Below the pieces are notes generated by a model that had not been told where the DNA came from, did no database searches, and saw nothing but the letters and a program-made list of their open reading frames with translations. Source: an uncultured Bacteroidaceae bacterium (GTDB taxonomy: Bacteria > Bacteroidota > Bacteroidia > Bacteroidales > Bacteroidaceae). Taken from it: a stretch of 64,000 nt of DNA. Each line of letters begins with the position of its first letter. Position 1 is the stretch's first letter. A program made the translations under genes and the position numbers. Positions 1-7,421 of the stretch are shown here, in pieces. The stretch lies in contig CALULY010000008.1 in NCBI GenBank assembly GCA_944321635.1, positions 60,198 through 124,197 on the forward strand, given 5' to 3'.

Positions 1-644
1 AGCCACCATTCGCCCGGGACGGTAATCCTGCCGTCCGTGTACAATCTGAAGATGAACAACGACAACCCGAACAGCAGCACGTAGAACGTCACCGTCAACG
101 TCGCCACATTCTTGAGCGAAGTCTGGTTGATGCCGACGAGATATATGGCGTATGTCAACGCCGAGACCATCACAAGCGCGGTGCCCGTCAGGCTCAGCGA
201 CGCGCCGTCCTCACCCTTGTAGAGCAGGCCGATGCCCGCCACGGCCAGGACGATGCAAATGACGGTCTGCACCGTCGGTTTTTCCTTGAATGCGAATGCC
301 ATGATCAGCGCAACGAGGATGGGATAGACGAACAGCAGCGTCGAGGCTATCCCAGCCTCCATGTGCTTGTAACTCTGGAAAAGCGTCAACGACGACACCG
401 CCACGAGCAGCCCCATGACGATGAGCTGGAACACATTCTTGCGCCGCACCCTGAAACTACGCCCACGGGCCTTGAGCATCACGCCCAGGATGGGGATTGC
501 AAAAAGATAACGGAAGAAGAGTACCGAGTCCGCATCCATGCCCGACTCGTAAAGGGGCAGGGCGAACAGCGGGTTGAGCCCGTAAGTCGTAGCCGCAATG
601 ATGCCGAGCACGTAGCCCTTGGCCTTGTCGCTGATGTTTGCCAT
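1..644 (-). CDS. EamA/DMT-family transporter, C-terminus beyond window
   Basis: An open minus-strand frame starts at an ATG at 644 and is still open at the left edge, so about 214 residues are visible and the C-terminus is missing. The protein begins MANISDKAKGYVLGIIAA and shows successive hydrophobic segments separated by short charged loops. The duplicated EamA layout is visible, with FRYLFAIPILGVML in the first half and EAGIASTLLFVYPILVALI at the end of the first repeat. Family members are inner-membrane drug/metabolite exporters or importers, and the substrate cannot be read from sequence. The start is fixed by an in-frame stop just upstream and by a TACATTTG promoter box about 35 bp before the ATG. 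Family assignment is firm; substrate is unknown. Confidence 0.85.
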   Translation of the reverse strand, partial: MANISDKAKGYVLGIIAATTYGLNPLFALPLYESGMDADSVLFFRYLFAIPILGVMLKARGRSFRVRRKNVFQLIVMGLLVAVSSLTLFQSYKHMEAGIASTLLFVYPILVALIMAFAFKEKPTVQTVICIVLAVAGIGLLYKGEDGASLSLTGTALVMVSALTYAIYLVGINQTSLKNVATLTVTFYVLLFGLSLFIFRLYTDGRITVPGEWW

Positions 645-678
645 GATCGTGATTGTGCTATTCACATTAAATGCGCGG

Positions 679-686
679 CAAATGTA
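679..686 (-). promoter_or_regulatory. Bacteroidetes -7 promoter box (TACATTTG) for the EamA gene
   Basis: Read on the minus strand this is TACATTTG, an exact match to the Bacteroidetes sigma consensus TAnnTTTG, about 35 bp upstream of the ATG at 644. I do not see a clear -33 TTTG at the usual spacing. Confidence 0.55.
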
Positions 687-760
687 CTCCAACCTCCAAA
701 CATGGCAAAGCCGCAGGCAAATCCAGTGACGCGGCAGCCATGCGAAAGCCTCGTCAGGTC

Positions 761-963
761 CAAACGGCACTTATGCCGGGCATAAACTCCCGCACGGTCA
801 GACACAAAGTCCCGTTGGGTCGGACATAAACTTCCATTGGGTCTGACATAAAGTAAAAACAAAACTTCTGAATGAACTTTGTGTACGGAGGAAACCAACT
901 TTGGGCACCGGGCAAGCGGACTTTGCCCGGTGAGTGTCCGGGTTTATGTCTGGCATCGAGAGG
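761..963 (+). repeat. Interspersed phased repeat, copy 1 (core n=0)
   Basis: Four left-arm units of 22 bp start at 761, 783, 805 and 827, three of them with TAAACT or CAAAGT. A 27-bp core (849-875) contains ACAAAACTTCTGAAT. Four right-arm units start at 876, 898, 920 and 942 with ACTTT, ACTTT, ACTTT and GTTTA. The arms are inverted relative to each other. The element fills the gap between the minus-strand DUF262-HNH gene and the downstream minus-strand EamA gene. Short open frames here are by-products of the repeat. Confidence 0.85.
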
Positions 964-1052
964 TTGCAGGCATGGCATCACCGTCCATTAAGACAGATGC
1001 GGCGGGCCGGATGTCCTGGCCCGCCGCGCTTTACCCTTGCCGTGGCTGCCGG

Positions 1053-2150
1053 TCATGTGTCTGATTTGCGGCGGTTGCAATCGGCGCAGAGCATCTGGCA
1101 ATTGTCGGCAGTGGTGCGGCCTCCCTTGCTCCACGGGGTGATGTGGTCGGCCTGCATCTCGTCCTCGGCGAAGTGCTTGCCGCAGCGCGGGCAGATGCCG
1201 CCCTGCCGCTCGTAGGCCGCCCGCCGCATGGCCGGTGAGAACGCGCGGATGGACAGGTGCCGCTCGTCGCCCGTCAGGAGGTAGGGGTAGATGCCCGCCT
1301 TGCGCGTCACGTCATCGTCCATGATGAGGCGTGCCGTCTCCGCCTCCAGTCGCGCGGTGTCGTGCACCTCGTCGTGGTGGCGGTTGTAGAGGCTGCCCCA
1401 ATCGACGGACCGCATGAACTTCTCCCGCTTGGTCACGAATGTGCCTTGCACCCAAGTGATGACGCTCTGGAAGTACCGCCACAGCGCGAGTGCGTTGGCG
1501 TCGTGCTGGTGGCGTGACATATATTCCTCAATGCTCCCCGCACCGTCGGCGTCCGCCGCCCATCTGATCGCGGTCTCCAGGTAGTCCTGCCTGATGGGTG
1601 AGCCGCTGACATAGCTGCTGCCTATGCCCGAGGCGGCACATCCGCTCTTGCTGAAGTAACGCTTGGCATCCGCCAGCCACCGTCCGGCATAGACGGCGTT
1701 GCGCAGCTCCTGCTCCGTGAGCCTTTCGCCCGCTATGTTGATGGTCTTGAACCATTGCAGCTTCTCCGACGGCCGCCCACGGCAGACATAGACCATGAGC
1801 CGATAGCCGAGTATGGCCGCCTGCTCGTCCTCCTGGAGGTTGTGGAAATAGCGCCCGTCATGCGAAAATTCGCCCGTCACGTACTGGCACAGCGAGATGC
1901 TGCGCTGCTGCCCGTCGATGACTTCGTAGCCCCCGTCGTCGCGCACCGCCCAGTACATGACGTTGAGCGGGAAGCCGTGCGTCACCGTGTCTATCACCGT
2001 GTCGCGCTGCCGTGCGTCGTAGATGAACTCGCGTTGGTAGGCCGGCCTGATGTCCAGCCGACCGCCATAGCCGGTCACGCCGCCCTCGGCGTTGTCCTCG
2101 TAGCCGTCGGCCAGCTCGCCGACGGTGATCTCGTGGAGATGGATGTCCAT
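1053..2150 (-). CDS. DUF262 (GmrS/ParB-like) plus C-terminal HNH endonuclease, putative restriction component
   Basis: The 365-residue protein has two recognisable parts. The N-terminal DUF262 region carries YQREF at about 38-42 and the signature DGQQR at 79-83; in GmrSD and SspE proteins this fold binds nucleotide and controls a nuclease. The C-terminus is a compact zinc-type HNH domain with CPRC (320-323), DH (335-336), a conserved N350 and CADC (355-358). It lies 4 bp downstream of an EcoRI-type adenine methylase, so the two are almost certainly co-transcribed and probably form a restriction-modification pair. The canonical HNH here differs from the DUF1524 nuclease usually fused to DUF262. 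Nuclease activity and target are inference; a modification-dependent mode is also possible. Confidence 0.8.
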   Translation of the reverse strand: MDIHLHEITVGELADGYEDNAEGGVTGYGGRLDIRPAYQREFIYDARQRDTVIDTVTHGFPLNVMYWAVRDDGGYEVIDGQQRSISLCQYVTGEFSHDGRYFHNLQEDEQAAILGYRLMVYVCRGRPSEKLQWFKTINIAGERLTEQELRNAVYAGRWLADAKRYFSKSGCAASGIGSSYVSGSPIRQDYLETAIRWAADADGAGSIEEYMSRHQHDANALALWRYFQSVITWVQGTFVTKREKFMRSVDWGSLYNRHHDEVHDTARLEAETARLIMDDDVTRKAGIYPYLLTGDERHLSIRAFSPAMRRAAYERQGGICPRCGKHFAEDEMQADHITPWSKGGRTTADNCQMLCADCNRRKSDT

Positions 2151-2154
2151 GGTG

Positions 2155-3150
2155 TCAGTGTCTTGGTTTGATAAGTATTCTTACATATTTGGGTTTGCCG
2201 TCAATAGCACCCTCTTTGTCCTTGATTAATCCGTGTGGCTTGCATGGCATGGCATCGTTTTTACGATAATCATTAGCGTCGAGGATTTCAAATTGCTCTG
2301 GATTGTACTTGTCGAGGAACGTTATAGGCACTCCCATCGCACCGTCGAAGTCAACGGGTATGTCCGTCACGCGATCGACATTGATTGCGTCGTAGTTGTC
2401 ATAGTACGGGTATGCTTCGGCCGAGTATGTCTTGTAGAGTATCAATTCCTCATGCCGCTTCCGATGGTCGAGGTTGGTGAACCAGCAAATGTTGCCCATG
2501 CTGCGCCACTTCTGCCCCGTCTCGTCTTGCCAGTAGCGTGTGGCTCGCGGCTCGCTGTCCGCCGGGACGCGGAATGCCATGTCGCCGGACTTGTAGCCGA
2601 GCCATATCTGGTTTTGCATCAGGAGCGGGAAGATTTCCTTGTAGGTGATTGCGTTTTGATTGCCTATGATGAGGAACTTCTTGCCATACTCCATCAGCTG
2701 CGCGATGTATTCCCGGAACAGCGAAAACGGCGGGTTAGTCACCACCACGTCCGATTGTTTGAGCAACTCGATGCATTCGGGGCTGCGGAAGTCTCCGTCT
2801 CCGTCGAGCTGATGCACCCCGATTTCGTCCGGGTCGGGGACACGGTTGCCGTTGCGGTCGCCGTCGTAGATGAGGTAGACCGCCCGTCCCGCCTCGCCGC
2901 GTGAGAAGAGATTGATGTCCTGGCTCTTGTAACACGTGGTGATGAGCCGCCTCAGCCCCAGCCGCTCGAAGTTGTAGGCGAAGTAATGGAAGAAGTTGGA
3001 AACGCTCGGGTCGTCGCAGTTGCACAGCACCGTCCGACCCTCGAAGTGCTTGCGGTAGTGGCGCAGCTCGTCCTCAATGTCCGACAGCTGCGTGTAGAAC
3101 TCGTCTTGCTTGGCACGTTTCGCCGCGCTCAGGCTGTTGTTTCCTGCCAT
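2155..3150 (-). CDS. EcoRI-family adenine-specific DNA methyltransferase
   Basis: The 331-residue protein resembles the EcoRI methylase family. It has the N-terminal block KRAKQDEFYTQLSDIEDELR, then CNCDDPSVSNFF (43-54), the region that replaces a classical glycine-rich SAM motif in this family, and the catalytic motif IV TNPPF (138-142). Members methylate adenine N6 in a short palindrome; the target here cannot be deduced. It is the first gene of a two-gene minus-strand operon with the DUF262-HNH protein. The ATG at 3150 is preceded after one base by a perfect 12-bp inverted repeat and farther out by a structured leader, suggesting tight control of expression. R-M genes are often horizontally acquired, but I see no mobility gene beside it. 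Confidence 0.85.
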   Translation of the reverse strand: MAGNNSLSAAKRAKQDEFYTQLSDIEDELRHYRKHFEGRTVLCNCDDPSVSNFFHYFAYNFERLGLRRLITTCYKSQDINLFSRGEAGRAVYLIYDGDRNGNRVPDPDEIGVHQLDGDGDFRSPECIELLKQSDVVVTNPPFSLFREYIAQLMEYGKKFLIIGNQNAITYKEIFPLLMQNQIWLGYKSGDMAFRVPADSEPRATRYWQDETGQKWRSMGNICWFTNLDHRKRHEELILYKTYSAEAYPYYDNYDAINVDRVTDIPVDFDGAMGVPITFLDKYNPEQFEILDANDYRKNDAMPCKPHGLIKDKEGAIDGKPKYVRILIKPRH

Positions 3151-3151
3151 G

Positions 3152-3188
3152 GTGATTGATAGTTTGGGAGCATCGGACTATCAATCAC
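3152..3188 (-). promoter_or_regulatory. Perfect 12-bp inverted repeat abutting the methylase start codon
   Basis: GTGATTGATAGT (3152-3163) and its exact complement ACTATCAATCAC (3177-3188) are separated by 13 bp. The repeat ends one base before the ATG of the methylase at 3150. As DNA it looks like an operator for a dimeric regulator, possibly the methylase itself; as RNA it would form a hairpin occluding the initiation region. Function is inferred; the repeat itself is plain in the sequence. Confidence 0.65.
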
Positions 3189-3210
3189 TATATCGGTATG
3201 AATATGTATA

Positions 3211-3234
3211 TAAGAAAAGGTGCTGACCACCTTT
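3211..3234 (-). terminator. Terminator-like hairpin at the end of the structured leader
   Basis: On the minus strand AAAGGTG pairs with CACCTTT around a 5-nt loop and is followed by TCTTATAT, giving a short U-rich tail. The stem is only 7 bp, so termination would be partial. It sits between the structured RNA and the methylase start, where it could act as an attenuator or simply end a small RNA. Confidence 0.45.
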
Positions 3235-3405
3235 CTCGCGTTCACGGGAAGCCTGAGAAACAAACCCGTCCTACAACCGAAAGAAGTCGGCACCTTGAGG
3301 TGCAGACATTGGCTATCGGTTGTAGGTTGGGAAAGTCAGGCTTTCCGCGAAGCGCCATTCCGAATATCAGGAATCAGTTTCTCAGGCTTTTTCTTGAACG
3401 CGAAA
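3235..3405 (-). ncRNA. Candidate multibranched structured RNA upstream of the restriction-modification operon
   Basis: Nested and sequential inverted repeats imply one closed fold. The outermost stem is TCGCGTTC (3236-3243) with GAACGCGA (3396-3403). Next is a perfect 13-bp stem, AAGCCTGAGAAAC (3249-3261) with GTTTCTCAGGCTT (3377-3389). Inside is a perfect 11-bp stem, CCTACAACCGA (3270-3280) with TCGGTTGTAGG (3316-3326), enclosing hairpin GCACC/GGTGC (3290-3303). Two further hairpins are GGAAAG/CTTTCC (3330-3346) and ATTCC/GGAAT (3357-3374). The minus strand is favoured because a TACATTTG promoter box lies upstream at 3499-3506 and a terminator-like hairpin follows. It could be an independent small RNA or a 5' leader of the operon. 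I match it to no known RNA family; no reverse transcriptase is nearby, which argues against a retron. Confidence 0.55.
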
Positions 3406-3498
3406 TAATAGCTAATGCTTCAGTTAATGTTATGTCAGTTGTCTGTCTATGTCATATATATAATGGTATAGGTTTCCCCCGTCATCCCGGGGTGTCGG

Positions 3499-3506
3499 CA
3501 AATGTA
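3499..3506 (-). promoter_or_regulatory. -7 promoter box (TACATTTG) for the structured RNA / R-M operon
   Basis: The minus strand reads TACATTTG, an exact TAnnTTTG match. Transcription from it would start near 3492 and run through the structured RNA towards the methylase. The flanking sequence resembles that around the EamA promoter (GGCAAATGTACT in both). Confidence 0.5.
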
Positions 3507-3622
3507 CTAAAAACCTCCGCCGCAATTGCCCGGCTTGCTAAAATTTGTGTGCGGGGAGCCCGGCATTCCTTCACAATTTGCCGCTTGCCGAGAGGTGCGG
3601 CGGCGCGTATGGAAATTTGCTA

Positions 3623-3630
3623 TATCTTTG
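3623..3630 (+). promoter_or_regulatory. -7 promoter box (TATCTTTG) for menG
   Basis: TATCTTTG is an exact TAnnTTTG match about 30 bp upstream of the menG start at 3661. It lies inside the upstream extension of the menG reading frame, which argues that the extension is not translated. Confidence 0.6.
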
Positions 3631-3660
3631 TCACCCCACTCTATGCAAGGAGGAATGACG

Positions 3661-4401
3661 ATGACCACATACCCGCAAGACAATGTGAAACCCTACGACG
3701 ACGACCGCAGCAAGTCGCGGCAGGTCGAGGAGATGTTTGACAAGATCGCGCCGCAATACGACCGCATGAACCACACGATGTCATTTGGCACTGACCGTGG
3801 ATGGCGGCGGCTTGCCATCCGGCACCTGAAAAGGTTCGCCCCTCGCACCGTCCTCGACGTGGCTACCGGCACTGGGGACTTCGCGATCGAGGCGTTCAGG
3901 GGCTTGGCTCCCGACCGCGTGGTGGCAACTGACATCTCCGAAGGCATGATGGACGTGGGACGGCGCAAGGTCGAGCGGCTGGGTTTGTCTGACCGCATCG
4001 TGTTCCAGAGGGAGGACTCGCAGGCATTCTCCTTTGCCGACGGCACGTTTGATGCGGTGACGGTGGCTTTCGGGGTGAGGAATTTCGAGGATTTGGACAA
4101 GGGTTTGTCCGAGATGTGCCGCGTGCTGCGTCCTGGCGGGCAGTTGGCTATCCTTGAACTGACCGTGCCCGAGAGGCGTGTGCTGCGGTGGATGTACAAT
4201 CTTTATGCCGGCCGCATCATCCCGGCACTCGGCCGTCTGATGTCGGCGGACGGACGTGCCTACGTCTATCTCCCCACGTCGATACGCTCATTCCCGCAAG
4301 GTGAGGCGATGAGGTCCATCATAGCCAAGGCGGGCTTCAGTGATGTCAAGTTCCGCCGTCTGACATTCGGTGCTTGCACGCTGTACACGGCTACAAAGTG
4401 A
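3661..4401 (+). CDS. menG: Demethylmenaquinone methyltransferase (MenG/UbiE)
   Basis: This SAM-dependent enzyme performs the last C-methylation in menaquinone synthesis. The 246-residue protein shows the family N-terminus [23 protein letters not shown] motif [11 protein letters not shown], and the UbiE signature block [18 protein letters not shown] followed by [14 protein letters not shown]. The frame is open back to 3526, but I choose ATG 3661 because AAGGAGG (3647-3653) lies 7 bp before it and a TATCTTTG promoter box at 3623-3630 would place transcription start inside the longer frame. ATG 3655 is an alternative. It is followed 26 bp later by aroE on the same strand. In a menaquinone-using Bacteroidales, MenG is the expected role rather than ubiquinone synthesis. 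Confidence 0.93.
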   Translation: MTTYPQDNVKPYDDDRSKSRQVEEMFDKIAPQYDRMNHTMSFGTDRGWRRLAIRHLKRFAPRTVLDVATGTGDFAIEAFRGLAPDRVVATDISEGMMDVGRRKVERLGLSDRIVFQREDSQAFSFADGTFDAVTVAFGVRNFEDLDKGLSEMCRVLRPGGQLAILELTVPERRVLRWMYNLYAGRIIPALGRLMSADGRAYVYLPTSIRSFPQGEAMRSIIAKAGFSDVKFRRLTFGACTLYTATK

Positions 4402-4427
4402 AACAAACGTTTTAGCAATTACGTCCT

Positions 4428-5174
4428 ATGAGGAAATTCGGTCTGATAGGTTATCCGTTGGAACACTCCTATTCTTCAGCATATTTTGGTGAGAAGTTCA
4501 AGCGCGAGGGCATAGATGCCGTCTACCACAACTACGCACTCAAGTCGCTCACGGATCTGAGGCGGCTGGTGGAAGATGAGGGGCTCGACGGCTTCAATGT
4601 GACTGTCCCGCACAAAATCAACGTGCTTGAGCAGCTGGATGACGTTGACATCCATGCCGACATAATAGGTGCTGTCAACGTCGTGAGCGTCGAGGATGCC
4701 GGTGGGTATAAGATATTGAAAGGCTACAACACCGACTACTTGGCGTTCCGTGCGAGCATCATACCGTTGATGCAGCCCCAACACGTCTCGGCAATGGTAC
4801 TCGGGACTGGCGGCGCGGCACAAGCGGTCGCCTATGCCCTGACGGAGATGGGCATTGAGTGCGTCTTTGTCTCACGCAAGGATTGTGCCGAGGGGGTGCT
4901 TTACAGTGAGGTGGATGAGCGGATGATGGGCCGTTTCAAGATCATCGTCAATTGCACGCCCGTCGGGATGTGGCCCAAGGTGGGCGCACGTCCCAAGTTG
5001 CCGTACAAGGCATTGACTGCCGAGCACCTACTCTATGACCTCATTTACAATCCGGAACAGACCAAGTTCCTCGCTGCGGGCATCAAAGCCGGCGCGCAGG
5101 TCAAGAATGGATTGGAGATGCTTCACAGGCAAGCCGACCTGTCATGGGAGATATGGAACGCTCATGCAGGTTGA
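4428..5174 (+). CDS. aroE: Shikimate dehydrogenase (AroE)
   Basis: AroE reduces 3-dehydroshikimate to shikimate with NADPH in the cytoplasmic chorismate pathway. The 248-residue protein has the shikimate-binding SYSS near the N-terminus (14-17), the catalytic block FNVTVPHK with Lys63, the conserved GYNTD (99-103), the NADP-binding glycine loop GTGGAA (126-131), and a C-terminal ANxG/KNGLEMLHRQA-type signature that closes the active site. Length is slightly short but normal for Bacteroidetes. It follows menG and probably shares its transcript. Its last 13 bp overlap the end of the convergent HAD phosphatase gene. Confidence 0.95.
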   Translation: MRKFGLIGYPLEHSYSSAYFGEKFKREGIDAVYHNYALKSLTDLRRLVEDEGLDGFNVTVPHKINVLEQLDDVDIHADIIGAVNVVSVEDAGGYKILKGYNTDYLAFRASIIPLMQPQHVSAMVLGTGGAAQAVAYALTEMGIECVFVSRKDCAEGVLYSEVDERMMGRFKIIVNCTPVGMWPKVGARPKLPYKALTAEHLLYDLIYNPEQTKFLAAGIKAGAQVKNGLEMLHRQADLSWEIWNAHAG

Positions 5175-5821
5175 CCGAGCAGCTTGATCAGTGACTCATA
5201 GCCATCGACGACGTAATCCGCGCCGGCGGCAACGAGTTCCTCGCGGCTGCCATAGCCGAGCAAGATGCCGATGGAGTCTATGCCGGCCGCCTTTGCTCCG
5301 TTGATGTCATATTTGCGGTCGCCTATCATCACCGCCTTGTCAAGGTCATCCGCCCCCAGGCTTCTGAGGGTGTGGGTGATCACTTCCGCCTTGGTGCGCA
5401 GACCACCGTCATTGGCACGCGCCCCGATGAAATCAAAGTGCCTCCTGAGCCCGAAGTGGTCGATGACGACATCTGTCATGTCTTGCGGTTTGGATGTGGC
5501 CAGCGCGAGGCGGAATCCCATGCCGCGCAACGTGTCAAGGCACTTGTCAGCCCCGTCAAACGGCGCATTCTCATAGACCCCCTTGCGCTCGTAGCGTTTG
5601 TGGTAGATGTCAACGGCGCGGAGAGCGTCCTCCTCACTGAAATGGTAGAACTCCATGAACGAATCCTCCAGTGGCGGCCCGACGAAAGGATAGAGGTCGT
5701 TGAGGTCGTCAACCTTTATGCCAAAGTGTTCCAAGGCGTATGCCGCCGAGCGCAATATGCCCGGAGCAGAGTCGGTCAGTGTGCCGTCAAGGTCAAAAAG
5801 CAGGTATTTGTAACGTTTCAT
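5162..5821 (-). CDS. HAD-superfamily phosphoglycolate phosphatase-like hydrolase
   Basis: The 219-residue protein is a typical small HAD phosphatase. Motif I FDLDGTLTDS contains the nucleophile Asp10 and acid/base Asp12, motif II is LALATSK, and motif III-IV is Lys in LRTKAEVI plus GDRKYDINGAKAAG. The helical cap sits between motifs I and II. The family (Gph/PpaX) removes phosphate from small metabolites such as 2-phosphoglycolate; the true substrate is unproven. The frame is open to 6073, but the ATG at 5821 is preferred because motif I follows at once and a TATCTTCG promoter-like box sits 20 bp upstream. It converges on aroE with a 13-bp overlap. Confidence 0.85.
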   Translation of the reverse strand: MKRYKYLLFDLDGTLTDSAPGILRSAAYALEHFGIKVDDLNDLYPFVGPPLEDSFMEFYHFSEEDALRAVDIYHKRYERKGVYENAPFDGADKCLDTLRGMGFRLALATSKPQDMTDVVIDHFGLRRHFDFIGARANDGGLRTKAEVITHTLRSLGADDLDKAVMIGDRKYDINGAKAAGIDSIGILLGYGSREELVAAGADYVVDGYESLIKLLGQPA

Positions 5822-5839
5822 CGTTTGTCGTTTGGCTTG

Positions 5840-5847
5840 CGAAGATA
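5840..5847 (-). promoter_or_regulatory. -7 promoter-like box (TATCTTCG) for the HAD phosphatase
   Basis: The minus strand reads TATCTTCG, one mismatch from TAnnTTTG, about 20 bp upstream of the ATG at 5821. It is close to the divergent box for the hydrolase gene, so the two genes share a roughly 125-bp bidirectional promoter region. Confidence 0.4.
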
Positions 5848-5880
5848 GGCGAAAAAGCGGCATAGGATGGTATTTTGACT

Positions 5881-5888
5881 TATATTTG
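5881..5888 (+). promoter_or_regulatory. -7 promoter box (TATATTTG) for the alpha/beta hydrolase
   Basis: TATATTTG is an exact match to the Bacteroidetes -7 consensus, 59 bp before the ATG at 5948. Confidence 0.6.
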
Positions 5889-5947
5889 TCGCCAAGGCTG
5901 CCATGGCACAACGTTAGTCCCGGCACGCCAAGCAAATTACGTTCCAG

Positions 5948-6892
5948 ATGAAGAAGAAAACACTCCTTTGGTCTCTTGCCATCATTGCCGCTCTTGTTGT
6001 GGGGGTTGTGGTGGCGGCACATTTCATGCTCGTCTATGCGCTCCAGCCTGACAACAGGGGCAAGGACTTGCAAGGCTCATTAGAATATATGTATGAGGAG
6101 TATCCCTACCTCCGTCCTTGGGTGGACAGCCTTGAGGCGGCGGGAGCGTTGCGTGACACGTTCATCGTCAGGGACGGGACGCGCCTCCATGCCTGCTATG
6201 TCGCCGCACCGGCTGAGACCCGGGCGACAGCGGTCATCGTACACGGCTACACGGACAATGCCATCCGTATGTTCATGCTTGCCCACCTCTACAATCACGA
6301 GTTGGGCTACAACGTTTTGTTGCCCGATTTGCAATACAGCGGGCTGAGTGGTGGCGACAGTTTCCGCATGGGATGGCTCGACCGTCTGGACGTGCTGCAC
6401 TGGATGGACGTTGCCGACTCCATTTTCGGTGGGACGAGGATGGTTGTGCACGGTATCTCGATGGGGGCGGCCACGACGATGATGGTCTCGGGGGAGGAAC
6501 AACGACCATTTGTGCGGTGCTTTGTCGAGGATTGCGGCTATACGAGTGTCTGGGATGAGTTCGAGCACGAGTTGCGGGGGCGGTTTGGCCTGCCCGCTTT
6601 CCCCTTGCTCTACGTCGCTGACTGGCTTTGCGGGGTCGAGCATGGATGGACGTTCCGCGAGGCTTCGGCGGTCGAGCAGGTGAGGAAGTGCCGCCTGCCG
6701 ATGCTTTTCATCCATGGCGATGCCGATGACTTCGTGCCTACGTGGATGGTCTACGAATTGTTTGAGGCAAAACCGCAGCTCAAAGAGATCTGGGTCGTCC
6801 CGGGGGCGGCGCACGCGGTCTCCTGTCGCGACAACCGTGACCAGTATGTATGGCGTGTGAGACGATTCGTCTCGCGATACATCAACGAATGA
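5948..6892 (+). CDS. Membrane-anchored alpha/beta hydrolase
   Basis: The 314-residue protein begins with a charged MKKK and one hydrophobic helix (about 7-30), so it is probably anchored to the inner membrane with its catalytic domain outside. The hydrolase core has the oxyanion region VIVHGYTDN (97-104), the nucleophile elbow HGISMG with Ser171, the acid in HGDADDFV near 258, and the histidine in GAAHAVS near 290, giving a complete Ser-Asp-His triad. Similar Bacteroidales proteins are annotated as alpha/beta hydrolase or BAAT/acyl-CoA thioester hydrolase-like. The substrate is unknown. It is followed 24 bp later by an AlaX-like gene and probably co-transcribed with it. Confidence 0.85.
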   Translation: MKKKTLLWSLAIIAALVVGVVVAAHFMLVYALQPDNRGKDLQGSLEYMYEEYPYLRPWVDSLEAAGALRDTFIVRDGTRLHACYVAAPAETRATAVIVHGYTDNAIRMFMLAHLYNHELGYNVLLPDLQYSGLSGGDSFRMGWLDRLDVLHWMDVADSIFGGTRMVVHGISMGAATTMMVSGEEQRPFVRCFVEDCGYTSVWDEFEHELRGRFGLPAFPLLYVADWLCGVEHGWTFREASAVEQVRKCRLPMLFIHGDADDFVPTWMVYELFEAKPQLKEIWVVPGAAHAVSCRDNRDQYVWRVRRFVSRYINE

Positions 6893-6916
6893 TTAATCCA
6901 AAAACATATCACCATC

Positions 6917-7378
6917 ATGCAGCAACAACCGCAACTCAACGAACACAACAAGGAGGAATATCCCCCGATGCACACCTGTGAACACATCGTCAACCAGACA
7001 ATGTGCCGCCTGCACCATTGCGGGCGGGCAGTGTCGGCGCACATCGAGCGCAAGAAGAGTAAACTCGATTTTGCCCTTCCCGCACCGTTGACAGACGAGC
7101 AAGTAAGGCAACTTGAGGATGCGGTCAATGCCGTCATCGACAGGCATCTTGATGTGACCACCAGCTACCTGCCCATTGCCGAGGCGGCGGCTCGGTTTGA
7201 CCTGCGCAGGTTGCCAGACGGGGTGTCTGACACGGTGCGTGTCGTCAGCATCGGCGATTATGACGAGTGCCTTTGCCTTGGGCGGCACGTGGCCAACACT
7301 GCTGAAATAGGGCATTTCAAAGTGACCACGTGGAGTTATGCCGATGGCATCTTCAGGATGCGTTTCAAGCTGGAGTGA
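6917..7378 (+). CDS. AlaX-like trans-editing protein (alanyl-tRNA editing domain)
   Basis: The 153-residue protein looks like a stand-alone editing domain of alanyl-tRNA synthetase (AlaX type). Such enzymes hydrolyse mischarged Ser- or Gly-tRNA(Ala). The two zinc-binding motifs are present and correctly ordered: HTCEH (HxxxH, 19-23) near the N-terminus and CLGRH (CxxxH, 120-124) near the C-terminus, followed by VANTAEIGHFKV, typical of the second half of this domain. There is no N-terminal tRNA-anticodon or C-terminal C-Ala region, so it is the short AlaX form. It follows the hydrolase gene. Family assignment is good; substrate is inferred. Confidence 0.8.
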   Translation: MQQQPQLNEHNKEEYPPMHTCEHIVNQTMCRLHHCGRAVSAHIERKKSKLDFALPAPLTDEQVRQLEDAVNAVIDRHLDVTTSYLPIAEAAARFDLRRLPDGVSDTVRVVSIGDYDECLCLGRHVANTAEIGHFKVTTWSYADGIFRMRFKLE

Positions 7379-7421
7379 AAGCCTTGCGGTGCCGTTACGG
7401 CGGTATCGCGTGTGGCTGTCA

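Noticed and set aside
754..981. Short open frames over repeat copy 1 (both strands)
   Set aside because: They follow the repeat, have no starts with support, and similar peptides appear at the other copies in different frames; they are by-products of the element.
3235..3405. Structured RNA as a retron msr-msd or HEARO/omega RNA
   Set aside because: No reverse transcriptase or IscB/TnpB-like gene is nearby; the adjacent HNH belongs to a DUF262 protein.
3526..3660. N-terminal extension of MenG
   Set aside because: The promoter box at 3623 and the Shine-Dalgarno-like AAGGAGG before ATG 3661 place the start downstream; family length agrees.
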